DNA from: Saprospiraceae bacterium
Lineage (GTDB): Bacteria; Bacteroidota; Bacteroidia; Chitinophagales; Saprospiraceae
NCBI GenBank assembly: GCA_021604865.1
Contig: BQJU01000016.1
Coordinates: forward strand, 62,001 to 126,000
Length of the DNA stretch: 64,000 bases
Direction: 5' to 3'
Part shown: piece after piece, positions 17,801-26,641 of the stretch
Position numbering within the stretch: position 1 is the first letter of the stretch
How the letters are laid out: every line of letters begins with the position of its first letter
Translations under genes and position numbers: made by a program
The notes under the pieces: generated by a model
The model's database searches: none
Told to the model about the DNA's origin: nothing
The model's input: only the letters and a program-made list of their open reading frames with translations

Positions 17801-18654
17801 CTCAAATTCCCCTTGGAGAACTTGTGAATATCGAGTACGTACGTGGCCCTCAGATGATCAAAAGTGAAGATACTTTTCTTACCGGCTATGTGTTATTTGA
17901 CAAAAAGGAAGGCTATGCAGAGGTAGATGTTGTAGAAGAGGCACAGCGTTTTATCCAGCAAAGTATTGACCAAGGCGACCTGGTCGTACCGGCGGGAATA
18001 AGTTATAAATTTTCAGGTACTTACGAAAATCAGTTACGAGCGATGAAACGGTTGACCATCGTTATCCCAATCAGTCTTATCCTCATCTTTTTGCTGCTGT
18101 ATTTTCAGTTTAAAACGGTCATTGCTTCGTCTATTCACTTCTCTGGCGTATTTGTCGCTTTTGCCGGTGGGTTTATCCTGCTTTGGCTTTATGGACAGGA
18201 TTGGTTTCTGAACTTTTCTGTAGCTGAGGTGAGTATGCGGGAATTGTTTCAACTACATCCCATCAACCTCAGTGTGGCCGTCTGGGTTGGATTTATAGCA
18301 CTGTTTGGCATTGCTACCGACGATGGTGTAATTATGGGTACCTACATCCACCAGGTTTTTGAAGAGCGGCAGCCTGGCACCGTCGCGGAGGTGCGGGAGG
18401 CGGTTTTGATCGCTGGTAAAAAGCGGGTAAGGCCCGCTATGATGACCGCCGCTGTAGCGATCATTGCCTTGCTGCCTGTACTGACTTCTACCGGAAAAGG
18501 GGCCGATATTATGGTCCCGATGGCAATCCCCACTTTTGGAGGCATGACCATCCAGTTGATGACCATGTTTGTCGTGCCCGTTTTACAGGCTTATTGGAGA
18601 GAAGGAGTGGTCAAAAGACAATTGGTAGCAAGGGGTATTAGTGAACCGTCTTAA
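14818..18654 (+). CDS. cusA: Heavy-metal efflux RND transporter, CusA/CzcA-like
   Basis: 1278 aa, about 200 longer than a typical CusA. The usual elements are present: N-terminal membrane helix, [29 protein letters not shown], proton-relay helix near residue 400-430 ([22 protein letters not shown]), and the C-terminal [16 protein letters not shown] and [13 protein letters not shown]. Extra length lies in two places: added membrane helices between about 540 and 680 ([24 protein letters not shown]) and a periplasmic insert near 780-850. It is the inner-membrane pump of the tripartite system with the TolC-like and CusB-like proteins directly downstream. Copper/silver specificity is inferred from the neighbourhood. 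Confidence 0.93.
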   Translation: [1278 protein letters not shown]

Positions 18655-18665
18655 AAACAAAAATC

Positions 18666-19907
18666 ATGCGCATAATCATCATCATATTTGCGATCTTGGC
18701 ATCAGGTATACTGTCGGCTCAAACGCTGGACGACTACCTTAAAATTGCCTTGGAAAATAATCCCGGTATTCGGGCAAAAGAAACCGAATTCAAAGCTGCA
18801 CTACAAAGGTTGCCCCAGGCAAAGGCACTGCCGGACCCTACGGTGAACGCCTCCTTTTTTCCGAAGCCCATGATGCTTCCGATGGGCAACCAACTGGGCA
18901 GCATCTCAGTGATGCAGATGTTCCCCTGGTTTGGTAGCCTAAAGGCAAAGGAAAACGAAGCGGCTCGAATGGCAGATGTAAAATCACAGGCCGTTTCAGT
19001 AGCCCGTAACGAATTGTTTTTCAACATAAAAAATGCCTGGTTTCCACTTTTTGAATTGGAGGCACAAATCCAGATTCAGGAGGAAAAATTACGCATTCTG
19101 GAGACGGACAAGGAACTGGCTACTACGAAATTTCAATATGGTCAGGCACCTATGGTCGATGCAGTCCGGGCGGATATAATGATAGACGAAGTGAAGACAG
19201 AAATTGTCCTACTCCAACAAAAACGCAAACCCCTGCAAGTTGCCTTCAACCGCTTGCTTGCCCGGGACGACAATACACCGGTTGTTGTCTCCGGCACCTT
19301 GCCTGATCCTGCTATTGATGCTGTTTTTCGTAGAGATAGTCTCCTGAGTGAGAATCCTTCTTTGGCGGTTTTTGATAAACAAATCCAGGCTGCTGTAGCG
19401 GCAGTGAACGCAGCAGAATACCAAAGAAAACCGATGATCGGAGTGGGGCTGCAGTACATGCCCCTGGTCAAACGAAAGGGAAGCGAACACCATATTCCAC
19501 CCAATACAGGCCGGGATATGTTCATGCCAATGGTGTCAGTTACGATTCCTATATGGCGGAAAAAGTACGACGCAGCGGTTGAAGAACGCCGCCTGATGCA
19601 GCAGATGTACGACGAGATGAAACGCGACATGAAAAATGAACTTGCTGTCAATTATGAAATGACCTGGTACGAATTGGAAAAAGCGGGACAAATGAATACC
19701 CTATTAAATAGCCAGATTGTGAAGACCCAGCAGGCCATTGATTTACTTTTAGCTGCTTATAGTAATGCTGGTCAGGATTTTGAAGAAGTTTTGCGATTGC
19801 AACAACAGTTGTTTCAGTACCGGTTGAAAAAGGTTGCTGTGCAAACGGAATACCAACTGGCACTCGTAAAACTGGATTATTTGACCGGTCAAAAAAACAT
19901 GAATTAA
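18666..19907 (+). CDS. TolC-family outer-membrane efflux protein (CusC-like)
   Basis: 413 aa. Signal peptide MRIIIIIFAILASGILSA, then long heptad-rich helices typical of the two OEP repeats (LDDYLKIALENNPGIRAKETEFKAALQRLPQAKALPDPTVNASFF; ENPSLAVFDKQIQAAVAAVNAAEYQRKP). It starts 11 bp after the RND pump and ends one base before the adaptor, so the three are one transcript. Confidence 0.92.
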   Translation: MRIIIIIFAILASGILSAQTLDDYLKIALENNPGIRAKETEFKAALQRLPQAKALPDPTVNASFFPKPMMLPMGNQLGSISVMQMFPWFGSLKAKENEAARMADVKSQAVSVARNELFFNIKNAWFPLFELEAQIQIQEEKLRILETDKELATTKFQYGQAPMVDAVRADIMIDEVKTEIVLLQQKRKPLQVAFNRLLARDDNTPVVVSGTLPDPAIDAVFRRDSLLSENPSLAVFDKQIQAAVAAVNAAEYQRKPMIGVGLQYMPLVKRKGSEHHIPPNTGRDMFMPMVSVTIPIWRKKYDAAVEERRLMQQMYDEMKRDMKNELAVNYEMTWYELEKAGQMNTLLNSQIVKTQQAIDLLLAAYSNAGQDFEEVLRLQQQLFQYRLKKVAVQTEYQLALVKLDYLTGQKNMN

Positions 19908-19908
19908 C

Positions 19909-21690
19909 ATGAAAAAGATAAATTTTAATCGTTCCAATCTAATTTCTGCCATCGTTATGTTGGCAATGGGATTGTTTATTGGCTGGATCATTAAACCTGC
20001 TTCTTCACCCGAAAATATCCATGAAGGACATCAGATGGAGATTGAGGACCCAGCCAACCCAACGACATGGACCTGCTCCATGCACCCACAGATCAGGCAG
20101 TCGGAACCTGGTCAGTGCCCGATTTGTGGCATGGACCTGATCCCTTTGGATGATAATGTGTCGGAAGATGCACCAATGGAAATCAGGATGTCAAACAATG
20201 CGATGCAGCTTGCAAATGTGCAGACCGCTGTAGTGGGGGCGGGCACGGCAACGAAAGAAGTGCGCGTAAATGGCAAGGTTCAGCCTGATGAACGGCTGAT
20301 TTTTTCACAGGCTACCCATCTTGAAGGTAGGGTAGAGCAGCTCGCAATCAATTATACCGGCGAACCGGTGCGAAAAGGCCAAAAATTGGCGAATATCTAT
20401 TCCCCTGAACTGGTTACTGCTCAGAGCGAGCTTTTTTCTGCTCAAAAAATCAAGGACATGCAACCAGGGCTGTATACCGCAGCCAAAGAAAAGCTCAAAA
20501 ACTGGAAATTGAGTGATCAACAGATTGAAAACATCCTAGCAGCAGGTAAGCCACAGGAGAATTTCCCCATCCTGGCAGATGTAAGCGGCATTGTTATGGA
20601 AAAAAAGGTCAACCTGGGAGACTATGTGATGCGGGGCATGCCCTTGTATGATATCGTAGATTTGTCCCGGGTTTGGGTATTGTTTGATATCTACGAAAGC
20701 GACATGGCCTGGGCGAAGGTCGGTAGTAAGGTGGCCTTTACGGTACAATCGCTTCCTGGTGAAAATTTTACCGGGAAGATTAGCTTTATTGATCCCGCCA
20801 TCAATCCGGCGACAAGGGTAGCGACCGCACGGGTGGAAGTGGCGAACCCCGGCGGTAAGCTCAAACCGGAAATGTTTGTCAATGGGCTTATTAAAACACA
20901 ATTAAATACCCAAAAAGAAAGTTTGATGGTTCCGAAAACTGCCGTGATGTGGACAGGCAAACGTTCGGTGGTCTATTTGAAAAGGGAAACGGATCAAGGC
21001 ATCAGCTTTTTAATGCAGGAAGTGACTTTGGGCCCTTTGGTAGGCGATAATTACGTCATTGAAGAAGGGCTGGAACCTGGAACAGAGATAGTGGTACATG
21101 GTACCTTCTCCATTGATGCAGCGGCTCAGCTAGCGGGGAAACCAAGTATGATGAGTCCGCAAGGTGGAGCCGTAAAGACGAGCCACCATCATGGGGAGAT
21201 TGCGGCCACAGGAAAATCAATGGCTGTAAGTGAGCAGGCTAAGGCAGCCGTAAAACAGTTGTTCGATAGCTATTTTCCCCTAAAGGATGCCTTGGTGAAG
21301 GATGATTTGACCACAGCCACCAAGCAGGCGGGAGCTTTAAAGGATGCTTTTGAAAAAACCAGTATGCGTTTGTTCACTGGTCAGGCTCATGACCATTGGA
21401 TGAAATACAGCGGTGTTGCGGTGCAAGCGCTTAGCGGGCTTATCGTTGCCAAAGATGTGGAGGAAGCAAGAATGAATTTCAAAACCCTATCGGGGCAGAT
21501 GGTGGTTTTGGCGCAGACATTTGGCCCCTTTGAAGAAGCGATATATGTACAGCACTGCCCGATGGCGGATGATAATGCGGGAGCAGATTGGCTCAGTTTA
21601 GACAACCAGATCCGTAATCCTTATTTTGGCGATAAAATGCTCAAATGTGGTTCGGTTAGGGAAACCATTAGTAAAATGGAACGGAAATAA
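19909..21690 (+). CDS. cusB: RND periplasmic adaptor, CusB-like, with heavy-metal-binding and DUF3347 domains
   Basis: 593 aa. N-terminal membrane anchor (10-28), then a heavy-metal-binding domain with Cys56, Cys70 and Cys73 (WTCSMHP..., GQCPICGMDLIPL). The membrane-fusion core follows (VRVNGKVQPDE, IYSPELVTAQSELFSAQ, GDYVMRGMPLYDIVDLSRVWV). From about 430 a C-terminal DUF3347-type helical domain ends in a Cys/His-containing segment (EEAIYVQHCPMADDN). It links the pump to the outer-membrane channel and may itself bind periplasmic copper. Confidence 0.93.
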   Translation: MKKINFNRSNLISAIVMLAMGLFIGWIIKPASSPENIHEGHQMEIEDPANPTTWTCSMHPQIRQSEPGQCPICGMDLIPLDDNVSEDAPMEIRMSNNAMQLANVQTAVVGAGTATKEVRVNGKVQPDERLIFSQATHLEGRVEQLAINYTGEPVRKGQKLANIYSPELVTAQSELFSAQKIKDMQPGLYTAAKEKLKNWKLSDQQIENILAAGKPQENFPILADVSGIVMEKKVNLGDYVMRGMPLYDIVDLSRVWVLFDIYESDMAWAKVGSKVAFTVQSLPGENFTGKISFIDPAINPATRVATARVEVANPGGKLKPEMFVNGLIKTQLNTQKESLMVPKTAVMWTGKRSVVYLKRETDQGISFLMQEVTLGPLVGDNYVIEEGLEPGTEIVVHGTFSIDAAAQLAGKPSMMSPQGGAVKTSHHHGEIAATGKSMAVSEQAKAAVKQLFDSYFPLKDALVKDDLTTATKQAGALKDAFEKTSMRLFTGQAHDHWMKYSGVAVQALSGLIVAKDVEEARMNFKTLSGQMVVLAQTFGPFEEAIYVQHCPMADDNAGADWLSLDNQIRNPYFGDKMLKCGSVRETISKMERK

Positions 21691-21726
21691 TTGAAATAGA
21701 ATATTTATTAATCAAAAACATTAAAA

Positions 21727-22191
21727 ATGAAGCGTTTTAAAATTGTAATGAGTGCTTTTGCACTTGTATTTATGGCATTTTCAGCTAATGCTCAAAGTTG
21801 CTGTAGTAAAAAAAGTGATAAAGCCGCCTGTTGTGCCAAACCGGGAGCAGCTGAGACCAAAACAGCTAGTGCTACAGATGCTGAAACCACTGCTATTCTG
21901 GTGGCCAATGAAGCGGGAATAGAAAGTAAGACTTTTAAGGTTTATGGCAATTGTGGTATGTGCAAAACCAGAATCGAAGGAGCACTGAAAGAAGTGAAAG
22001 GCATTCAGGTTGCTGATTGGAATGCGGATACTAAAATGATGACGGTAAATTACGATGCGAGCATCATTAATGTTGAGGATATTCAAAAGAAGATTGCAGC
22101 CATAGGGCATGATGCAGGCGAGTATCGTGCTGAAGATAGCGTTTATAATCAGCTGCACGGTTGTTGCCAATATGAACGGGCAAAGATATAG
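21727..22191 (+). CDS. Periplasmic HMA-domain metal-binding protein
   Basis: 154 aa. A signal peptide (MKRFKIVMSAFALVFMAFSANA) is followed by a Cys-rich segment (SCCSKKSDKAACC, 24-36) and an HMA domain with CGMC at 76-79 (VYGNCGMCKTRIEGALKEVKGI). The C-terminus carries another CC (HGCCQY). It is likely a secreted copper chaperone or sponge delivering metal to the CusABC-like pump. It starts 36 bp after the adaptor gene. Confidence 0.85.
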   Translation: MKRFKIVMSAFALVFMAFSANAQSCCSKKSDKAACCAKPGAAETKTASATDAETTAILVANEAGIESKTFKVYGNCGMCKTRIEGALKEVKGIQVADWNADTKMMTVNYDASIINVEDIQKKIAAIGHDAGEYRAEDSVYNQLHGCCQYERAKI

Positions 22192-22262
22192 CCAATTCAG
22201 GATTTTGGGAGGTGGAAGCAATTCCTCTCCCAAAATATCCTCTTTATGATAAACCAAATTCG

Positions 22263-23717
22263 ATGAAAAAAATATTACTTTATCTTTCTTTTTTTCCCTG
22301 TTTGCTTTTTGGACAACCTTCCTTATTTCTCACTGATCCAATACCTGTTTCTGAAGCCGGAACGGGGTATCGCGCACCACGCATTGCCCTTTTGGAAGGC
22401 AATCGCCCGGTTGTGTACTGGGGAAAAACAGGTTCCAACCCTGTGCTTTACCTGGCTATTTGGGAAGGTGGCAATTTTGGGGCACCAATTGCCATAAATA
22501 CGAATGGCATTCCACTTGATTTGTGGGGTGGTGGTCTAGGGCCACAAATAGTGGCGCAGGGCAGTATTATTTATGTTGTTTTTGAAAGTTATGGAGAGGG
22601 TATCTACTGCATGAAATCTGCAGATGGTGGGCAAACCTTTGAAGATCCTGTCTCCGTTTATGATGCACCACAAGGGAGAGTCGCTACCCTTCCATCGGTA
22701 GCAATCAGTCCTTCCGGTAATCCTATAGTCAGTTTTATTACCACTGATTTTAGTGAACAAAATGCCCAATATGAAATGACCAGATCGTTAGATGGCGGGA
22801 TTACCTTTGAACCTACAACAGTAGCCAATACGGCGGCAGCTGGCGCGGAAGTTTGCGAATGTTGCCCGGCCTCAATTGGGATCGTTACAGAAGACGAAAT
22901 GTATTTGGGATTTCGCAATAATGATGAAAATATCCGGGACATTTGGGTTGCTAAAACTACCGATGGTGGGGCTAATTTCTCTCAAGCAACGGATGTTGAT
23001 GATACAGATTGGCTGACCCAGGTTTGTCCTCAAAGTGGACCCGATATGCTAGTTAGTGGAGACAGCATTTTCCTTGTATTATTTAGTGGTGCCGAAGGTT
23101 CGAATGTCTATTTCAGTTCTCTGAATAAAGAAACGATGGCAGCCGGAAATCAATTCCAAATCCCTCCTTTTAATGGTGGGAATCAAAATCAAAACTTCCC
23201 GGCCATAGCTGGTAATGGAGATACTCTTGGTATTATCTGGCAGGAAGCTGTCACAGGTAGTTGGGATATAATGATGGCCTGGTCGGCAAATGGTTCGGGT
23301 GATCTTTTGAATAATTACATGGTGATTGACGATGACCTGCTTTCGCAAAAACAAGTAGACATGGCCTATCAGGAAGGACAGTTTCACATCGTTTATGAAG
23401 ATCAAAAAACGAGCCGAGTGAATTATCGAATTGCCAGTTTTGAGGAGATCGTGGGCACTTTGGAAGCCGGGCATTCTGAATTATTGGCTAACGTTAGTCC
23501 TAATCCTTTTTCAGAGAAAACAGTTGTTTCTTTTGAAAATGAAGGATTTGAAATAACTACCTGCACCCTGTTTAATACAAATGGTCAGCAAATGGAGATT
23601 TTCCAAACGAGTGGAAATACCCTAGAAATTGAAGGCTCGGATCTGGGAAAAGGAGTCTATTTTCTAAAAATTCAAAAAGGAGAATACCTAGTAGTTAAAC
23701 GCTTGGTGGTGGAGTAG
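22263..23717 (+). CDS. Secreted BNR/sialidase-like beta-propeller protein with CECC motif and T9SS domain
   Basis: 484 aa from the ATG at 22263, which begins a signal peptide (MKKILLYLSFFPCLLFG); the open frame extends 17 codons upstream. The body has BNR-type Asp-box repeats (KSADGGQTFEDP, RSLDGGITFEP, KTTDGGANFSQ), which indicate a beta-propeller, not necessarily a sialidase. A CECCP motif near 213-217 (AEVCECCPAS) and a further Cys (TQVCPQSG) may bind metal. The C-terminus (SPNPFSEKTVVSF, ending VVKRLVVE) is a T9SS sorting domain. It lies between two metal-binding proteins in the copper island, so a copper-related surface role is possible. Confidence 0.75.
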   Translation: MKKILLYLSFFPCLLFGQPSLFLTDPIPVSEAGTGYRAPRIALLEGNRPVVYWGKTGSNPVLYLAIWEGGNFGAPIAINTNGIPLDLWGGGLGPQIVAQGSIIYVVFESYGEGIYCMKSADGGQTFEDPVSVYDAPQGRVATLPSVAISPSGNPIVSFITTDFSEQNAQYEMTRSLDGGITFEPTTVANTAAAGAEVCECCPASIGIVTEDEMYLGFRNNDENIRDIWVAKTTDGGANFSQATDVDDTDWLTQVCPQSGPDMLVSGDSIFLVLFSGAEGSNVYFSSLNKETMAAGNQFQIPPFNGGNQNQNFPAIAGNGDTLGIIWQEAVTGSWDIMMAWSANGSGDLLNNYMVIDDDLLSQKQVDMAYQEGQFHIVYEDQKTSRVNYRIASFEEIVGTLEAGHSELLANVSPNPFSEKTVVSFENEGFEITTCTLFNTNGQQMEIFQTSGNTLEIEGSDLGKGVYFLKIQKGEYLVVKRLVVE

Positions 23718-23840
23718 GTGATCAGAAGGTTGTTGGAGCCAGGAAACCTTTGGATTTAATTAATTTCGACTTTTTCCTGACTTCTATCCTCTTTTTTTTT
23801 GATTGCTTTTCCAAATTTTTACATTTTTAAATCTTATACA

Positions 23841-24086
23841 ATGAAAAACTTCAAAATCGTTTTCTTATTTGTCGCATTTATGGCTTCCGGTATTGCTTTT
23901 ACTTCATGTGGCGGAAACAGCACAGAGGCTACCAAAACAGAGCAACAAGGTAAAGAATATACTTCAGCCTACATTTGCCCAATGCATTGCGAGGGCAGTG
24001 GCAGTGATGAAGCAGGCCAATGCCCTGATTGTGGTATGGACTACGTGAAAAATGAAGACCACAATTCAAATGGGCATACCCATTAG
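23841..24086 (+). CDS. Small lipoprotein with heavy-metal-binding domain
   Basis: 81 aa from the ATG at 23841. A lipoprotein signal ends at Cys23 (GIAFTSCGG). The mature part is one heavy-metal-binding domain with Cys46-Pro-Met-His, Cys61 and Cys64 (YICPMHCEG, GQCPDCGMDY), the same fold as in the CusB-like adaptor, and a His tail (NGHTH). It is the last gene of the copper island. Confidence 0.85.
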   Translation: MKNFKIVFLFVAFMASGIAFTSCGGNSTEATKTEQQGKEYTSAYICPMHCEGSGSDEAGQCPDCGMDYVKNEDHNSNGHTH

Positions 24087-24155
24087 CGTTTCGTGTTTGG
24101 AGGTCGGCTTTGCATCGCCGCCGTCGAAGCCTTTGGCGCAGATATTCGGAGAAAG

Positions 24156-24324
24156 CCTAAGGGGTAAGCGAAAAATAAGTTGTCTGTTTCAGGTGAGCTA
24201 TTTTGCCGCCAGCCTAGGCGCGAAAACCGCGCATAGCCACTACTACGCAAGGATTTGAGTAACGACGGCTGGTGGCAAAAGAGCCGCATCAAATGGGTAA
24301 GTTATTCTTCGCTAACCCCTAAGG
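24156..24324. mobile_element. MITE-like inverted-repeat element, copy 1
   Basis: 169 bp bounded by CCTAAGGGGTAAGCGAA at the left and its near complement TTCGCTAACCCCTAAGG at the right. The inverted arms continue inwards for about 56 bp with mismatches to TTTTGCCGCCAGCC / GGCTGGTGGCAAAA. No transposase frame. A second copy lies at 55801-55994. It sits between the half-arms TGTTTGGAGG (24094-24103) and CCTCCAAACA (24329-24338) of the intergenic palindrome family, as if inserted into one. Confidence 0.75.
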
Positions 24325-24375
24325 TTGGCCTCCAAACATGTTCGTAGAGTTGTATATATCTTTTTTATTGATATA

Positions 24376-24387
24376 GTTTAATTAAAC
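24376..24387. promoter_or_regulatory. 12-bp perfect palindrome GTTTAATTAAAC
   Basis: Lies 55 bp upstream of the T9SS protein start at 24442. Possibly an operator; no partner site recognised. Confidence 0.25.
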
Positions 24388-24441
24388 CATTAATATTCAC
24401 CCTCTTTGACTCAACAATTTAAAGTTAAAGAATCAATTTTC

Positions 24442-26631
24442 ATGATGAAAAAAATTATTACACTATTCTGCTTTTCTGTAATGAGCGTCGCTTTTTTGCA
24501 GGCACAAATTATTTTTCAAGAAGATTTTGAAGACGGGGTCATGCCCGCTGGATGGACTATAGAAACCAATGCCACCGATGGTGGTTGGCGGATTGGTACA
24601 GCGGCCTCTTTGTCAAGTGATGCTTTTGGAATTACGCCCAACGGCTCCACTCGTATCGCAGGTACAAATGATGATGCCTGCAATTGTAATAAAAGTAATG
24701 AATACTTTATTACCCCTCCAATAGACTTAAGTGATCAAACGTTTGCCGTGCTAAAGGCTGATATATTTTATACGGATAACCATTATCAGGGAGCCCAGGA
24801 AGATGCCACTATTGAGGCATCAACGGATGGCGTAAACTGGGTAGTTTTAGAAGATTTGCATGGTCATGGTTCGTGGGATACACACTCCGTTAATTTAAGT
24901 AATTATGCTGGAGAGGATTCCCTATATATTGCCTTCCGATATGATGACGATGGTGGTTGGCTTTATGGTTTTGCCATTGATAATGTAACGGTAGAAGTAC
25001 CTGTCCCGCTCGATGTAGCATTGGTGGAGGTAAACAATCAAATCTATGGGGAAGTGAATAATGCTATACCTATAAAAGGCACGATTCAGAATAATGGTGC
25101 CACAACAATTAATTCTTTTGAAGTAAGTTACACCATAGATGGAGGTAATGAAGTGTCAGAACTGATTGAAAATGTAGACATCCCGGCCTTTACCTATTAC
25201 TATTTTGAAACAACTTCTCCCTGGACGCCAGCGGAAGTTGGTGTTTTTACGGTTGATATAAATATTACAAGCGTAAATGGGGTAACGGATGAAAACCAGG
25301 ACAACAATTCAGGTGCCTTTGATACTGAAATATTTGAACAGGTCATCGTTCCAAATAAAATGGATGATTTTTTAGCTGCCCTGCCTGTGATCACAGAAGT
25401 TCCGGTTCCTTCCGGCAACTTAAACCGCCCCACCGATTTGGACTTTTTTCCAATACTTGGTAAAGATGAACTTTGGGTCATTAATCAGAGAACGGAAAAT
25501 GCAGGAGGAAGTACCCTGACTATTGCTGATGCAACAACAGGCCCTTCTGGTTTTCAGCATAAGGTGGACGGTAACTCCTGGCATTTTATGTCGTTACCAA
25601 CCGGCATTGCTTTTAGTGATGATAACTACAATTTTGCCAACTCTCCAGGCGTACAGGATGCCAACCACAATGGCGGTACATTTACCGGACCTGCTTTATG
25701 GTCAAGCGACCCAGCCATTTATGCTCAGCCTTCAGGAGGTAACGGCAGCCATTTGGATATGCTTCATGGTAGCCCCTATAGTATGGGCATTGCGCATGAA
25801 GTAGACAATGTATTTTGGATTTATGATGACTGGAATAACGACATCGTTCGCTATGACTTTGTTAACGATCACGGACCGGGTAATGATGATCATTCTGATG
25901 GAATTGTTCGCAGATATAAAAACATAGGCATCATGGCCGATGCGGATATTCCCAATCACATGATTTTGGATAAAACAACAGGATGGCTGTATTTTGTTGA
26001 TAATGGCAATGATAGAGTGATGCGGCTTGATATTAATTCGGGAGGTGTAACCAGTACTTTACCCCTTATTAACGAGCCTTTAGCAGAGCATTCAAGAATG
26101 GGCAATTTTACAACTGAAGTGATCATTGACGCCGGATTGGAAAGGCCTTGTGGTATCGAAATCATGGAAAACCGCTTATTGGTCGGAGATTATGCCAATG
26201 GTGATATCATTGTTTTTGATATGGATAATGGTTTTGAAGAACTCGGCCGCATTCCTACGCTTGAAACCGGGTTGACCGGCATCAAAATTGGGCCTGACGG
26301 AAATATATGGTACACCAACCGCCTGGAAAATTCAGTGAAGGTGGTTGAACCCGGAGAAACCACAGGCATCAACACCATCAAAAAACAGGTGCGCATTGAT
26401 GTTGTGCCTAATCCGACCAACGGGATGGCAACCATCAATATTCCTGAATTGAATGCCGATGTCAATGGCATTATCCGTTTAAGCGATGTTACTGGAAAAA
26501 CCCTTTTAACACTGGAAAATGTAAACAATAGCCAGGAATTGGATCTCTCTAATTTCTCGAATGGCATCTATTTTCTAAACTTTCTGGGTAATTCATTCTC
26601 CGGAACGGAAAAAATCATTTTAAGTAAGTAA
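24442..26631 (+). CDS. Large T9SS-exported protein with jelly-roll and NHL-like propeller domains
   Basis: 729 aa from the ATG at 24442 (a second ATG follows directly); signal peptide MMKKIITLFCFSVMSVAFLQAQ. Residues about 22-185 look like a choice-of-anchor J jelly roll (QEDFEDGVMPAGWTIETN, NEYFITPPIDLSDQ). A CARDB-like segment follows (GTIQNNGATTINSFEVSYTIDGG). From about 330 an NHL-type propeller is suggested (YDDWNNDIVRYDF, VDNGNDRVMRLDINSGG, TGIKIGPDGNIWYTNR). The C-terminus (VVPNPTNGMATINI, ending KIILSK) is a T9SS sorting domain. Function unknown; it follows the copper island but carries no clear metal motif apart from CNCNKS near 80. Confidence 0.75.
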   Translation: MMKKIITLFCFSVMSVAFLQAQIIFQEDFEDGVMPAGWTIETNATDGGWRIGTAASLSSDAFGITPNGSTRIAGTNDDACNCNKSNEYFITPPIDLSDQTFAVLKADIFYTDNHYQGAQEDATIEASTDGVNWVVLEDLHGHGSWDTHSVNLSNYAGEDSLYIAFRYDDDGGWLYGFAIDNVTVEVPVPLDVALVEVNNQIYGEVNNAIPIKGTIQNNGATTINSFEVSYTIDGGNEVSELIENVDIPAFTYYYFETTSPWTPAEVGVFTVDINITSVNGVTDENQDNNSGAFDTEIFEQVIVPNKMDDFLAALPVITEVPVPSGNLNRPTDLDFFPILGKDELWVINQRTENAGGSTLTIADATTGPSGFQHKVDGNSWHFMSLPTGIAFSDDNYNFANSPGVQDANHNGGTFTGPALWSSDPAIYAQPSGGNGSHLDMLHGSPYSMGIAHEVDNVFWIYDDWNNDIVRYDFVNDHGPGNDDHSDGIVRRYKNIGIMADADIPNHMILDKTTGWLYFVDNGNDRVMRLDINSGGVTSTLPLINEPLAEHSRMGNFTTEVIIDAGLERPCGIEIMENRLLVGDYANGDIIVFDMDNGFEELGRIPTLETGLTGIKIGPDGNIWYTNRLENSVKVVEPGETTGINTIKKQVRIDVVPNPTNGMATINIPELNADVNGIIRLSDVTGKTLLTLENVNNSQELDLSNFSNGIYFLNFLGNSFSGTEKIILSK

Positions 26632-26641
26632 TTCCTTTTTG

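Noticed and set aside
22263-23717. Call as a true sialidase
   Set aside because: Only BNR Asp-box repeats are visible; the arginine triad and FRIP-type motif of sialidases were not found.
24052-24258. Open frame running from the lipoprotein end into the MITE-like element
   Set aside because: Overlaps a clear lipoprotein gene in another frame and consists mostly of element sequence.
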